A stretch of 64,000 nt of DNA from Aquincolibacterium sp964606385 (lineage in GTDB: Bacteria > Omnitrophota > Omnitrophia > Omnitrophales > Aquincolibacteriaceae), in NCBI GenBank assembly GCA_964606385.1, contig CAZSFZ010000004.1:1-64000 (forward strand), given 5' to 3'. How positions within the stretch are numbered: the stretch's first letter is position 1; the number at the start of each line of letters is the position of its first letter. The notes below the pieces were generated by a model. The model was given only the letters and a program-made list of their open reading frames with translations, ran no database searches and was not told the origin of the DNA. The translations under genes were made by a program, and so were the position numbers. Shown piece by piece: positions 7,875 to 16,655 of this stretch.

Positions 7875-9563
7875 ATGGAAATACCCAAAACGCCCTCCAA
7901 TTTCATACGCGACATCATTGATCAAGATATCGCTAACGGTAAGAACGGCGGGCGCGTTCATACGCGTTTCCCCCCCGAGCCGAACGGGTACCTTCATATC
8001 GGTCACGCCAAGGCCATCTGCATCAGTTTCGGGATCGCCCGCGATTACAAAGGCCTCTGCAATCTCCGCTTTGATGACACGAATCCCGAGAAAGAAGAAG
8101 TCGAGTATGTGGATTCGATCCGCGAAGATGTCCACTGGCTCGGATTCGATTGGGAAAACCGAGAGTATTACGCTTCGGACTATTTCGATCAGCTCTACCA
8201 GCACGCGATCACGCTCATTAAAAAAGGAAAGGCCTATATCTGCGATTTGAGCGCCGACGAACAGCGCGAGTATCGCGGGACGCTCACGGTGCCGGGGCGG
8301 CCAAGCCCCAATCGTGACCGCTCAGTCGAGGAGAATCTCGATCTTTTTGAACGTATGAGGAAAGGGGAGTTCCCGGACGGGGCCCGGGTGCTGCGCGCCA
8401 AGATCGATATGGCATCTCCCAACATGACGATGCGGGATCCCACGATGTACCGCATCAAAAAGGCCTCGCATCACCGTACCGGCGACAAGTGGTGCATCTA
8501 CCCCATGTACGATTTCACGCACTGCATCTCGGATTCGATCGAGGGGATTACGCACTCGCTTTGCACGCTGGAATTCGAGAACAACCGCCCGCTTTACGAC
8601 TGGTTCCTGATCGAGCTGGGGATCCACCGGCCGCAGCAGATCGAATTCGCGAGGCTCAATCTCACGCATACGGTCCTGAGCAAGCGCATTCTCCTGAAAC
8701 TGGTGCAGCAGAAGACGGTTTCCGGATGGGATGACCCGCGCATGCCGACGATCTCCGGGTACCGGCGCCGCGGTTACACGCCGTCCGCGATCCGTAATTT
8801 CTGCGACCAGATCGGGGTCGCGAAATTCAACAGCACGATCGACATGGTCCTGATGGAAAATTCCATCCGGGAAGAGCTCAATAAGACCGCGTCGCGCATG
8901 ATGGCAGTCCTGAAACCTCTCAAGGTCGTGATCACGAATTACCCTGAAGGGAAGACGGAAGAACTGGAAGCGGTGAATAATCCCGAAGACCCGGCAGCCG
9001 GTTCGCGTAAGGTCCCGTTCAGCCGTGAGATCTATATCGAGCAGGACGATTTTCGCGAAGTGCCGCCGCCGAAATATTTCCGTCTGGCTCCGGGCCAGGA
9101 AGTGCGTTTGCGTTACGCGTATTTCATCAAATGTGAAAAAGTGGTAAAGGATCCGGCGACGGGAGAGGTTAAGGAAGTTTATTGCACGTATGATCCCGCG
9201 ACACGGGGCGGCAATAATCCGCCGGACGGCCGTAAAGTGAAGGGCACCATCCATTGGGTGTCCGCCAAGCACGCGGTTTCCCCCGAAGTCCGGCTTTACG
9301 ATCATTTGTTCGCCGCGAAAGATCCGTCGGATTTCCCCGAAGGAAAAGATATCTTCGTGAATCTGAATCCGAATTCTCTGGAAATTCTCAAGGACGCGAA
9401 GCTTGAACCCGCGCTTGGCCAAGTCAAGGCGGGGGAAAGAGTCCAGTTTGAGCGGATGGGATACTTTTTTGCCGACCCCAAGGACTCCAAACCCGGCGCG
9501 CCTGTTTTTAACCGAATCGTGACTTTGCGCGACACCTGGGGCAAGATCGAAAAGAAAACATAG
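7875..9563 (+). CDS. glnS: glutaminyl-tRNA synthetase
   Basis: Class I synthetase charging tRNA-Gln directly, absent from many bacteria that use the GatCAB route. It has the HIGH motif in P-E-P-N-G-Y-L-H-I-G-H-A-K, F-D-D-T-N-P, and a KMSKS variant V-L-S-K-R, then the two-barrel anticodon domain. Its 562 residues match E. coli GlnRS. A tRNA-Gln gene lies just downstream on the opposite strand, so enzyme and substrate are neighbours. Confidence 0.96.
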   Translation: MEIPKTPSNFIRDIIDQDIANGKNGGRVHTRFPPEPNGYLHIGHAKAICISFGIARDYKGLCNLRFDDTNPEKEEVEYVDSIREDVHWLGFDWENREYYASDYFDQLYQHAITLIKKGKAYICDLSADEQREYRGTLTVPGRPSPNRDRSVEENLDLFERMRKGEFPDGARVLRAKIDMASPNMTMRDPTMYRIKKASHHRTGDKWCIYPMYDFTHCISDSIEGITHSLCTLEFENNRPLYDWFLIELGIHRPQQIEFARLNLTHTVLSKRILLKLVQQKTVSGWDDPRMPTISGYRRRGYTPSAIRNFCDQIGVAKFNSTIDMVLMENSIREELNKTASRMMAVLKPLKVVITNYPEGKTEELEAVNNPEDPAAGSRKVPFSREIYIEQDDFREVPPPKYFRLAPGQEVRLRYAYFIKCEKVVKDPATGEVKEVYCTYDPATRGGNNPPDGRKVKGTIHWVSAKHAVSPEVRLYDHLFAAKDPSDFPEGKDIFVNLNPNSLEILKDAKLEPALGQVKAGERVQFERMGYFFADPKDSKPGAPVFNRIVTLRDTWGKIEKKT

Positions 9564-9621
9564 AGCGGGACTGGGGACTCGTTCCTCGGGACCCGAAGAG
9601 AAAAGATTTGAAAACAGGGCT

Positions 9622-9653
9622 AGTACTGAGCAAGCGAAGCGCGTCGAAGTACT
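9622..9653. repeat. AGTACT-bounded partly palindromic repeat
   Basis: A 32-base unit begins and ends with AGTACT, with an interior of GAGC/GCGAAGCGC type, and abuts the 3' end of the tRNA-Gln gene. Only the ends and a short centre are self-complementary. No second copy is visible in the window. Confidence 0.4.
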
Positions 9654-9722
9654 GGGGAACTAGGATTTGAACCTAGACTAGGTGATCCAGAGTCACCTGT
9701 GCTACCGTTACACCATTCCCCA
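9652..9722 (-). tRNA. tRNA-Gln (anticodon CUG)
   Basis: On the minus strand a full cloverleaf folds: acceptor TGGGGAA/TTCCCCA, D-arm stem GTG/CAC, anticodon stem GGTGA/TCACC with loop CTCTGGA (anticodon CTG), and T-stem CTAGG/CCTAG with loop TTCAAAT. The discriminator is G, as usual for tRNA-Gln, and CCA is not encoded. It sits tail-to-tail with glnS. It reads CAG codons. Confidence 0.93.
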
Positions 9723-9986
9723 ACGAAATAAAAAAATAAACACAAGTTGCGGCGAATTGCTTCTGCCACATCACCATCGGTCATCCGCAGTCCCGGCCGA
9801 TCTGTGGCCGGGGCACCATTCCCCAATGAAAGAAAAGCGATAAGACGGTGGGAAAAACAGGGGGGATTATAGCGGGTCTTGATCCCACCGACAAGAAGTC
9901 TTCTCAGGAGAGTGGATTGAAAACGGCGCTGCTTTTTGCCTCTTCGAAGACTAGTAAAATCATCCGAAGATGATTAGAGGAATCAT
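9723..9986. other. non-coding stretch with hairpin and tRNA fragment
   Basis: No convincing gene. A GC hairpin has stem CCCGGCC (9792-9798), loop GATCTGT and GGCCGGG (9806-9812). Beside it, around 9814-9827, the 5' end of tRNA-Gln (CACCATTCCCCAA on the plus strand) is repeated without the rest of the tRNA. A TAAAAT at 9955-9960 may be a -10 element for the next gene, but no good -35 is seen. Confidence 0.5.
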
Positions 9987-10226
9987 ATGAAGATCGGTTC
10001 AAAAGAATTGCTTGAGCAATTAAAAGGCGCCTACGAGATCGAAGAGGTCATGGCCGGTCTTTTAACGCATTTAGCAAAGCCCCATGTTCTTGCCAGCAAG
10101 GTCCCGGCACAGGACCGTCAAAAAATCCGTCGTATGCTGTCTGTCGTTCACTCCGATACCCTGAGGCATAAAAAGATCGTGGCTGGAATGATCCGGTATC
10201 TATCGGGAGGATCCTTTGGAGTTTAG
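9987..10226 (+). CDS. small ferritin-like half-bundle protein (module 1, subunit A)
   Basis: A 79-residue all-helical protein with two amphipathic helices. Helix 1 carries E-I-E-E (about residues 17-20) and helix 2 carries S-D-T-L-R-H (about 57-62), resembling one half of a ferritin/rubrerythrin four-helix bundle, though the usual ExxH is degenerate here. The next gene, starting 11 bases before this one ends, begins with a second helix pair carrying a proper ExxH. The same two-gene layout, with the same 11-base overlap, recurs at 17589-18291. I infer that the products pair to complete the bundle. A GAGGAA ribosome site precedes the ATG. Confidence 0.65.
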   Translation: MKIGSKELLEQLKGAYEIEEVMAGLLTHLAKPHVLASKVPAQDRQKIRRMLSVVHSDTLRHKKIVAGMIRYLSGGSFGV

Positions 10227-11724
10227 CTTGCTGCTGGAACAGCTTCGCCAATTGAAAGCAGTAGACGAAACCGCATTACGCATCTACACCGATCTTCTGT
10301 CGAAGACGAACGATCCCAAACTTCTTCTTCCGTTGCGCCGCTTGATCCGGGATGAAACGAAACATGTCCTGCTCGACAAGGAGATCATGGCGATCCTTCA
10401 GCGGGAGCCCAGGGTTTTTCTGGCGCTTGGGCAAAAAGAGTCGGAGCTATTGAAAGAGCTTTTGGGAAGAGCGGGGATCCATACGACAGGCGGAAATATT
10501 GGAGAATTATTCTCCAAGTCTCATGGCCCGCAGCCAGTGGATCTGGTCGTGTGGGATCCCGATAGCGGAGGGCCTGTCAAGGATCCGGACGCGGTCGCTG
10601 ATCGCGTAAGAAAGATCCGAAAATTTTGCGGGAAAGTCGTGCTTCTGTCGTCTCAAAAAAACTTCATCTCCATCCGTAAAGCCTACCAAGCCGGGACAAG
10701 CGATTATATCCTTAAGCCCTTCAATCAACGGGAACTTAGCGCCCGCATTCTTGCCATTTTGAAAGGGAAAAAACGGATCTGTTGTCTTGGAGGCGGGACG
10801 GGACTTTTTACTTTGCTGAGTTCTCTGAAGGCGCTTCCGAATATCCTACTGATCTCTCTTGTCAATATGAGCGATGACGGAGGATCTTCGGGCCGTTTGC
10901 GTTCGTCGTTCGGGATCCTCCCGCCGGGGGATATCCGGCGGAGTCTTGTGGCATTGTCAAACGCTCCCGAGGTCATGAATGAGCTCATCCGCTACCGGTT
11001 CGACCGCGGCGGGGCTCTTCGTGACCATTCGCTCGGGAATCTTCTTTTGACGGGACTTGTCGGAATGAAAGGTTCCATGGCTGAGGCCGTCCGTGCTTTG
11101 GGGGATATCCTGAATATTCAGGGCATCGTGCTTCCGATCACCGAGACCATAACAGAATTTGTCGCGCGTTTCGAAAATGGAAAAGTGATCCGAGGAGAAA
11201 GCAACATCAGTCTTTGCAGGGGAAGAAATCCGGCGCTTCAAGTCCGTAAGGTCTGGCATGAACCCGCGGCTATTTGTGATGCGAACGCCTACGCCTCGAT
11301 CCTGCACGCGGATGCCGTTATCATTAGTCCCGGCGATCTATTTACAAGCGTGATCACGAACCTGGTGATCAAGAAGGTGAGCGAGGCGATCTCCCTGACC
11401 AAGGCGAAAAAGATCTATGTTTGCAATCTCATGACGCGGCCCGGGGAGACCTCAGGGCTTGATGCGAGGCAGCACGTTCAAAGGATCGTCGATGTTTTGG
11501 GAAAAGACCTTTTGGATTATGTTCTTATTTCCAGTACGCGTTTTTCCAAGTCCGCGATCCACCGCTATGCCAAACTGGACCAGCATCCCGTTCTGATGAG
11601 CGTCAAAGGTCTTAAGGGAGTGACGAAGGCCAAGGGGGTTTTGGCTGATATGGCCGATCAGAAAGAACTAGTACGACATGATCCTCGAAAGCTTCGTGAT
11701 CATTTGCTTCCGCTTCTTTCCTGA
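10216..11724 (+). CDS. ferritin-like / receiver-like / YvcK three-domain fusion
   Basis: A 502-residue fusion. Residues 1-72 are a ferritin-like helix pair (D-E-T-A-L-R-I-Y, then D-E-T-K-H). Residues 73-185 look like a response-regulator receiver, keeping V-V-W-D, V-L-L-S-S and I-L-K-P-F but lacking the beta-1 acidic pair, so it may be a pseudo-receiver. Residues ~188-502 are a YvcK/CofD-like domain: C-L-G-G-G-T-G-L, M-S-D-D-G-G-S-S-G-R-L-R, P-P-G-D-I-R-R and L-G-N-L-L-L. YvcK proteins bind UDP-sugars and affect cell-wall or carbon metabolism. Start is TTG with GGGAGG upstream. Free-standing YvcK is ~320 residues, so the front half is an addition. Confidence 0.85.
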   Translation: MEFSLLLEQLRQLKAVDETALRIYTDLLSKTNDPKLLLPLRRLIRDETKHVLLDKEIMAILQREPRVFLALGQKESELLKELLGRAGIHTTGGNIGELFSKSHGPQPVDLVVWDPDSGGPVKDPDAVADRVRKIRKFCGKVVLLSSQKNFISIRKAYQAGTSDYILKPFNQRELSARILAILKGKKRICCLGGGTGLFTLLSSLKALPNILLISLVNMSDDGGSSGRLRSSFGILPPGDIRRSLVALSNAPEVMNELIRYRFDRGGALRDHSLGNLLLTGLVGMKGSMAEAVRALGDILNIQGIVLPITETITEFVARFENGKVIRGESNISLCRGRNPALQVRKVWHEPAAICDANAYASILHADAVIISPGDLFTSVITNLVIKKVSEAISLTKAKKIYVCNLMTRPGETSGLDARQHVQRIVDVLGKDLLDYVLISSTRFSKSAIHRYAKLDQHPVLMSVKGLKGVTKAKGVLADMADQKELVRHDPRKLRDHLLPLLS

Positions 11725-11752
11725 TGCTTTTTCCTGCGCGGAAAGCGAAATC

Positions 11753-12424
11753 TTAAAGGCACATCCGGTCGTTGATATTGCGTAGCAACCGCAATCCTCT
11801 GAACCCTTCCGCGTAACGAACCCGTCCCTGGACCCCGCGAAAAGTCGCGTAAGCTTTCGCGATCTCCGTAATGCGCAGATTTTCAATGTTGGTCTTTTCG
11901 ATCTGTGAAGCGTGGAGTTCGAGCAGTTTTACTTTTTCTTCCAAAATATCCGTAATATCCACGAAAATATCCGGCATAAAATTCATGCTGGTGGGGGATT
12001 CGTAGAAGAAAACTTCTTTGACATTGCGGGTCGCGGCGATCGCAGCGCGGGCCGCGGCGCGATGATCCTGGTGGGAATCCTCGGGCGAATTGACCAATAC
12101 CACTTCCGGCGATACCGCATTGACCGTGTCCTCGATCGTTTTGATCAAACCCCGGTCGTCATGGAGCTCCGTATCGTGATAGCCGCCCCAGAAGACCTGC
12201 TTTGCTTTTACGGCTTGAGACGCTCTTTCTTGTTCTTTTTTACGCGTGGCCGGATCCCCTCCGACGCAGCCGTCCGTCAGGATCAATTGGAAGATATCGT
12301 TCCCGGAATAGCCGTACCTGAGCAAGGTCCCGCCGCAGCCGAATTCAATGTCGTCCGGATGCGGGCCGATCGCGAGGATATTCATTCGTGTTTTTCTGCA
12401 GTGCGGCTCATCGTGTGATGCCAT
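11753..12424 (-). CDS. LmbE/PIG-L family deacetylase
   Basis: Zinc-dependent de-N-acetylase of the LmbE/BshB/MshB family, acting on N-acetylglucosaminyl conjugates. The zinc motif G-P-H-P-D-D-I-E lies near residue 20, with a second site in S-H-Q-D-H-R. About 223 residues, typical. The start ATG at 12424 has GGAGG eight bases upstream; a later ATG would also keep the motif. The gene converges on the YvcK fusion. Possible roles include bacillithiol-type thiol synthesis or sugar remodelling; the substrate cannot be told from sequence. Confidence 0.87.
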   Translation of the reverse strand: MASHDEPHCRKTRMNILAIGPHPDDIEFGCGGTLLRYGYSGNDIFQLILTDGCVGGDPATRKKEQERASQAVKAKQVFWGGYHDTELHDDRGLIKTIEDTVNAVSPEVVLVNSPEDSHQDHRAAARAAIAATRNVKEVFFYESPTSMNFMPDIFVDITDILEEKVKLLELHASQIEKTNIENLRITEIAKAYATFRGVQGRVRYAEGFRGLRLLRNINDRMCL

Positions 12425-12468
12425 AGTCAAATTCCTCCGAAGCGGGTTTACCAGGATAACGATACTAG

Positions 12469-12477
12469 ATTATAACA
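12469..12477 (-). promoter_or_regulatory. extended -10 of the LmbE-family gene
   Basis: On the minus strand the sequence reads TGTTATAAT, an extended -10 element, about 45 bases before the deacetylase ATG. The polysaccharide operon starts divergently on the other side. Confidence 0.45.
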
Positions 12478-12586
12478 TTTGGACCGGATGATACTCATTC
12501 AAAAAAGGCCGTTTTTTTAAGATTTTATGTTGGAATGCCCTGTGCGGTTGTAATAGACTGAAAGCTCTTTGAGGGGAACGATTCGC

Positions 12587-13192
12587 ATGAAAAAGATCCT
12601 TTTTGTGCTACTGCTGGTCCTGATCGCTGTGGCGACCACCGTCACTTATCGTGTGACGCAACGGGCTGACATTTACTATTATCAGGGCCATGAACTTTTC
12701 GTGAAGGGCAAGTATCAGGCCGCCGTTCCTTTTTTTATCCAGTCTCTTTATTTCGATCCCCATCGTTCCAAGACCCTCGTTGAGCTGGGATACTCCTATC
12801 TATGGTCGGGGGATTTTCCCGCCGCGATCGAAATTTTTAAGAAATTGATCATTATGGAACCGGACAATTTCCGCATTAGAAGATCCCTTGCGAATGCCTA
12901 CGCCTGGAATAAGGAATACACCGCGGCTGAGTCGATCTTTGAAGAAGCCCTTCGCAGGAATAAAAACGACCGTGAGGCGCAAAAGGAGCTTGCCGAAATT
13001 TACATGTGGGACAATAAACTTGATCGATCCAAAACGATTTTAGAGGCTTTGCTTCAAAGTCATCCGGGGGATGCGCGGGCAAAATTCCTTTATGGAAAAG
13101 CCCTGCTTTATTCCGGCAATACAAAAGAAGCGCTTCAGATCTTCCAGGAATTACTTCGGTCCCCGAAAACGGATGCAAAGGAGGGTGTGTGA
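12587..13192 (+). CDS. TPR protein with N-terminal membrane anchor
   Basis: About 201 residues. A hydrophobic N-terminal segment (residues ~3-19) anchors it or acts as an uncleaved signal. It is followed by four to five tetratricopeptide repeats with Y-x-G-H-x-L-x-x-K-G-x-Y-x-A-A and D-P-x-x-x-x-x-x-x-x-L-G-Y patterns. It lies outside the cytosolic face and probably scaffolds the export complex encoded next. Its stop overlaps the GTG start of the TPR/beta-barrel gene by four bases. The ATG at 12587 follows GAGGGGAACG. No specific family name can be given. Confidence 0.8.
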   Translation: MKKILFVLLLVLIAVATTVTYRVTQRADIYYYQGHELFVKGKYQAAVPFFIQSLYFDPHRSKTLVELGYSYLWSGDFPAAIEIFKKLIIMEPDNFRIRRSLANAYAWNKEYTAAESIFEEALRRNKNDREAQKELAEIYMWDNKLDRSKTILEALLQSHPGDARAKFLYGKALLYSGNTKEALQIFQELLRSPKTDAKEGV

Positions 13193-15111
13193 AAAAAGCC
13201 CCGTTTATTTTGATCGCTTTCTTGCTCATGGCGGCTCCGTTGTGGGCGGTAGAAGGGGTGAGCCAGCAGGAATTAAAAGAGCTGATGGGGGATAGCTATA
13301 TGATCGAGCAGGATTTTGACAGCTCGATCAAGCAATATCGTGAAGTTCTTGCGAAGGACCCCAGTAACGTCAAGGCGAGGGTATCGCTCGCGGATGTGCT
13401 GAGCTGGCAAAAGAAATATGACGAGTCGATCGCGGAATACCGGGAGGCCCTTACCCGCATCAAAGATCCCGCCCAGAGCCTGGAAGTGAAGAAAAAATTA
13501 GCGACCGTCTATACCTGGAAGAGGGATTATGCTCAGGCCAAAATTTTGTATGAGGAGATCCTCGCGAAGGATCCTCAGGATCTGAAGCAGGCGACCGCTT
13601 TCGCGGAAGTTTGTTTCCGTTTGGGGCAGATGCAGGAAGCGGAACGGAGACTGCAGGGAGTTTTGGAAAAAGATCCCGGGAACCGGGATGCCCGGATCCT
13701 TCTGGCGGATGTATATACCGGGGAAAAGGATTTTGATCAAGCTCTGGGTCTTTACCGCGAACTTCTGAATGAAAAATATGACCGTAAGGTGAAAACGAAG
13801 ATCGGTGACGTGGAGAGCTGGATCCGGGATTATCGCGCGGCGATCCGCACTTATGATGAACTTCTGGCCGAGAAAGATGAGAAACCTTTAAGGCTTCAGA
13901 AGGCCCGCATTCTCGGCTGGGCCCGCAAGTACCGGCAGGCCTCCAGAGAATACCGGAAAATATTGGACCAGTCCCCTGACGAACTTGTCCGGACGGAAAT
14001 GGAGGCCAAAGAGCTTTATTGGAACAACCGCGTCAAACGGGCGATCCGGGCTTATCGTGACCTGCTTGCGAAAACGCCGGATAACGCGGAAGCGATGTTC
14101 GATCTGAGCCAGATCTATTCCTACCAGTCTATGTGGCACGAAGCCATCGAGCAGTACAAGAACATTCTGGATCTTTTTCCGGATCACTTCAGGGCCCGGG
14201 AAGGGTTGAGGAAAGCCGAGCTGTTACTGAGCCATCCGATGCTTTCTTCCGGCTATGAATTTTTCAGGGCGCATAGCGGAGCCCGTGATGTGGATATCCG
14301 CAAGAATGTATTCAGGAACCTCCTCTCTATCCCCCTGAACGCTCAAACTGTGTTTGAAGTGGGATACAACTTTACCCGGCGTGCTTTCCTGGATTTCCAT
14401 GATCTGAGCGAGAATCACGCCCGCCTCGGTCTCAGTTATCAGAAAAGTCCCGATTGGTCCGTGGGAGGTTTTTTCAATCTCGTGACTTATAACCGAAGCG
14501 TGGCACCGGTCTATGAATTCGGGGGGCAGGTCGCGTTCCGGACCTTTGATGTGGGGCAAATGACCCTTTCCCAGGAGCAGCAACGGCTTGAGAACAACAG
14601 CACGGTGATCCGGCGCCGTCTTTTCCGGAATAATTTCAAGGTCCGTCAGGATGTGGATATCACCAAGAGGTGGAAGGCCGGCACGGATTACACCTTTTCG
14701 TACTTTTCCGACCATAACCGTTGCAGTGAAGTTGCGGGGGACACCCTCTATTTCCTGATGCTGGAGCCCAGAGCTTTCTATGTGAAATACCGGTACGCGT
14801 TCCGGAATTTTTTTAAGGTCGAAAACGATTATTTCTCGCCCCAGGAATACTCCCTTCACACCATCTCGGTGAGGTGGAAGCATTTTCTCAACAAGGAGGA
14901 GGTTTTTTTCGGGGCGAATGACCTTTACTATGAATCCGGATATGACGTTTCTTTTGATTCCACCGGCATCACCAGTCATCAAGTCGTCGGCGGCCTGACC
15001 TGGGATATCAACAAACGCCTCCAGATCAAAGGGGAGGGGCAGTACACGATCGCCTCGACAAAGATCTACGAGGACGCAGGGGGAAAAGCCACTGTGAAAT
15101 ATTTTTTCTAA
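13189..15111 (+). CDS. TPR plus outer-membrane beta-barrel exporter (BcsC/PgaA-like)
   Basis: A 640-residue protein with a cleavable signal peptide (break near residue 20, A-P-L-W-A), about nine TPR units to residue ~350, then a C-terminal region of alternating aromatic/polar beta strands ending in Phe, the usual outer-membrane barrel signature. This is the architecture of exopolysaccharide export proteins BcsC, PgaA and AlgK/E. It starts with GTG, overlaps the upstream TPR gene and touches the glycosyltransferase gene (TAATG). Inferred to carry the polymer made by that enzyme across the periplasm and outer membrane. Confidence 0.83.
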   Translation: MKKAPFILIAFLLMAAPLWAVEGVSQQELKELMGDSYMIEQDFDSSIKQYREVLAKDPSNVKARVSLADVLSWQKKYDESIAEYREALTRIKDPAQSLEVKKKLATVYTWKRDYAQAKILYEEILAKDPQDLKQATAFAEVCFRLGQMQEAERRLQGVLEKDPGNRDARILLADVYTGEKDFDQALGLYRELLNEKYDRKVKTKIGDVESWIRDYRAAIRTYDELLAEKDEKPLRLQKARILGWARKYRQASREYRKILDQSPDELVRTEMEAKELYWNNRVKRAIRAYRDLLAKTPDNAEAMFDLSQIYSYQSMWHEAIEQYKNILDLFPDHFRAREGLRKAELLLSHPMLSSGYEFFRAHSGARDVDIRKNVFRNLLSIPLNAQTVFEVGYNFTRRAFLDFHDLSENHARLGLSYQKSPDWSVGGFFNLVTYNRSVAPVYEFGGQVAFRTFDVGQMTLSQEQQRLENNSTVIRRRLFRNNFKVRQDVDITKRWKAGTDYTFSYFSDHNRCSEVAGDTLYFLMLEPRAFYVKYRYAFRNFFKVENDYFSPQEYSLHTISVRWKHFLNKEEVFFGANDLYYESGYDVSFDSTGITSHQVVGGLTWDINKRLQIKGEGQYTIASTKIYEDAGGKATVKYFF

Positions 15112-16655
15112 TGGAAAACAATCAGAAAACAAGCTCCAGTATCGTGCTTCAGGCCTTGGGGATCCTCGCGATCCTTTCCGCAATGTTCTATCTGATCGTG
15201 CGTGGTGTCCTGCTCGAACGAGCAAAATATTCGGTAGCCGATGGTGTTTTTGCGGTCCTCATTCTTTTGGCGGAAGGGTTCATTCTTTTTCACGGAATCG
15301 GTTATGGGATCGCCATTCTCTGGAGCCAAAAGAAGGCCAAAGTTCTCGCGGCCCTTCCGCAGGATCTGCGTCTCCTCGAAAAGCAAGAGCAACCGCCCGT
15401 TGCGATCCTGATCCCCGCGAGGCATGAGCCGAAAGAAGTGCTCGCGAAGACTTTTATCACGGTCAACAATCTTGAGTATAAGAATAAACGGGTTTATTTT
15501 CTGGACGACAGCATCAAGGAAGAATATCACAAAGAAGCTGAGGAGCTGGCGCGGGAGTATCATCTGACCCTTTTCCGCCGCACCAAACCATGGCACGGCG
15601 CCAAGGCAGGGATCATCAACGATTTTCTGGAGCAAATGACCGAAAAATATGTCGTGATCTTTGATGCGGACAGCAATCCGATGCCTGATTTCCTTGGGCC
15701 GCTTGTGCCCATTATGGAAGCGAACGAAAAACTGGCTTTTGTCCAGACGCCGCAATTCTATACCAATACCGACACGAACCGCATCGCTCGCGCCTCCGTT
15801 CTCCAGCAGGCCGTTTTTTATGAATATATCTGCGACGGCAAAGGGATCGTCGATTCGATGTTCTGCTGCGGGACGAACGTGATCTTAAGGAGAAGCGCGC
15901 TGCAGGCGGTCGGGGGGATGGATGAAAGGACCGTGACCGAAGATTTTGCGACTTCTTTGAAATTCCATACTCATGGTTTTTCCTCGCTTTATTACAACCA
16001 CGTGTGCGTGTTCGGAATGGGTCCCGAGGATCTGATCGGTTATTTTACACAGCAGTTCCGTTGGGCGGCCGGTACGATTCAGGTCTTTAAAGCGCTTATG
16101 GCCAATTTTTTTACCCGGCCGTTTTGTATGAAGCCGGGACAGTGGTTCCAATATTTCCTTTCCGGGACCTATTACCTGGTCGGATTTGCCTACTTCATAT
16201 TGGTTTTGGGGCCGCTCTTCTATATCTTTTTCAAAGTGCCGTCTTTTTTTATCCGTCCGGAAGTTTATTTCCTGACATTCCTTCCTTACATGTTGCTTTC
16301 CACGAGTGTTTTCTATTTTTCGCTGAAGAAAAGGAATTACAGACCCAGCGACCTGATGCTCGGACAGCTTCTCGGAGCTTCGTCCTGTTTTGTGTACATG
16401 AAAGCCGCATCCGCCGCTATTTTGGGGTTAAAGATCTCTTTCGGGGTGACTTCCAAGGCCAAGGGGGGAGCGATCCCATACCGTTTTCTTTGGCCGCAAC
16501 TCGTGGTGATGGTAGCGACTTTTTCGGCCATTGTTTGGGCCGCGAACCGGTTTATTTATGAGCATGAGCCGGCCCTGATCATCAATGCTTTCTGGACCTT
16601 TTACCAGTTTCTGATCTTCACGAGCATTTTTTATTTCAACAAGGCGGAGGCATGA
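15111..16655 (+). CDS. processive family 2 glycosyltransferase (cellulose synthase-like)
   Basis: Inner-membrane polysaccharide synthase of 514 residues. Two N-terminal membrane helices precede a GT2 catalytic domain with F-L-D-D-S, F-D-A-D-S, V-T-E-D and Q-Q-F-R-W (the D,D,D,QxxRW signature of processive beta-glycosyltransferases). At least four C-terminal membrane helices follow. There is no PilZ domain in this protein, but a separate PilZ protein is encoded three genes downstream. The neighbouring GH26 gene and distant GDP-mannose genes suggest a mannose-containing polymer; sugar specificity is not visible. Confidence 0.9.
   Translation: MENNQKTSSSIVLQALGILAILSAMFYLIVRGVLLERAKYSVADGVFAVLILLAEGFILFHGIGYGIAILWSQKKAKVLAALPQDLRLLEKQEQPPVAILIPARHEPKEVLAKTFITVNNLEYKNKRVYFLDDSIKEEYHKEAEELAREYHLTLFRRTKPWHGAKAGIINDFLEQMTEKYVVIFDADSNPMPDFLGPLVPIMEANEKLAFVQTPQFYTNTDTNRIARASVLQQAVFYEYICDGKGIVDSMFCCGTNVILRRSALQAVGGMDERTVTEDFATSLKFHTHGFSSLYYNHVCVFGMGPEDLIGYFTQQFRWAAGTIQVFKALMANFFTRPFCMKPGQWFQYFLSGTYYLVGFAYFILVLGPLFYIFFKVPSFFIRPEVYFLTFLPYMLLSTSVFYFSLKKRNYRPSDLMLGQLLGASSCFVYMKAASAAILGLKISFGVTSKAKGGAIPYRFLWPQLVVMVATFSAIVWAANRFIYEHEPALIINAFWTFYQFLIFTSIFYFNKAEA

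Noticed and set aside
9564..9600. GGGACT/GTTCC-rich stretch that looks like a further 7-mer repeat
   Set aside because: The 7-base phase breaks after two units and there is no inverted partner, so it is not counted in family A or D.
9814..9827. Possible second tRNA-Gln or an attachment site
   Set aside because: Only ~13 bases of the tRNA 5' end recur and no cloverleaf forms. No integrase or mobile gene is nearby, so an att site is not supported.
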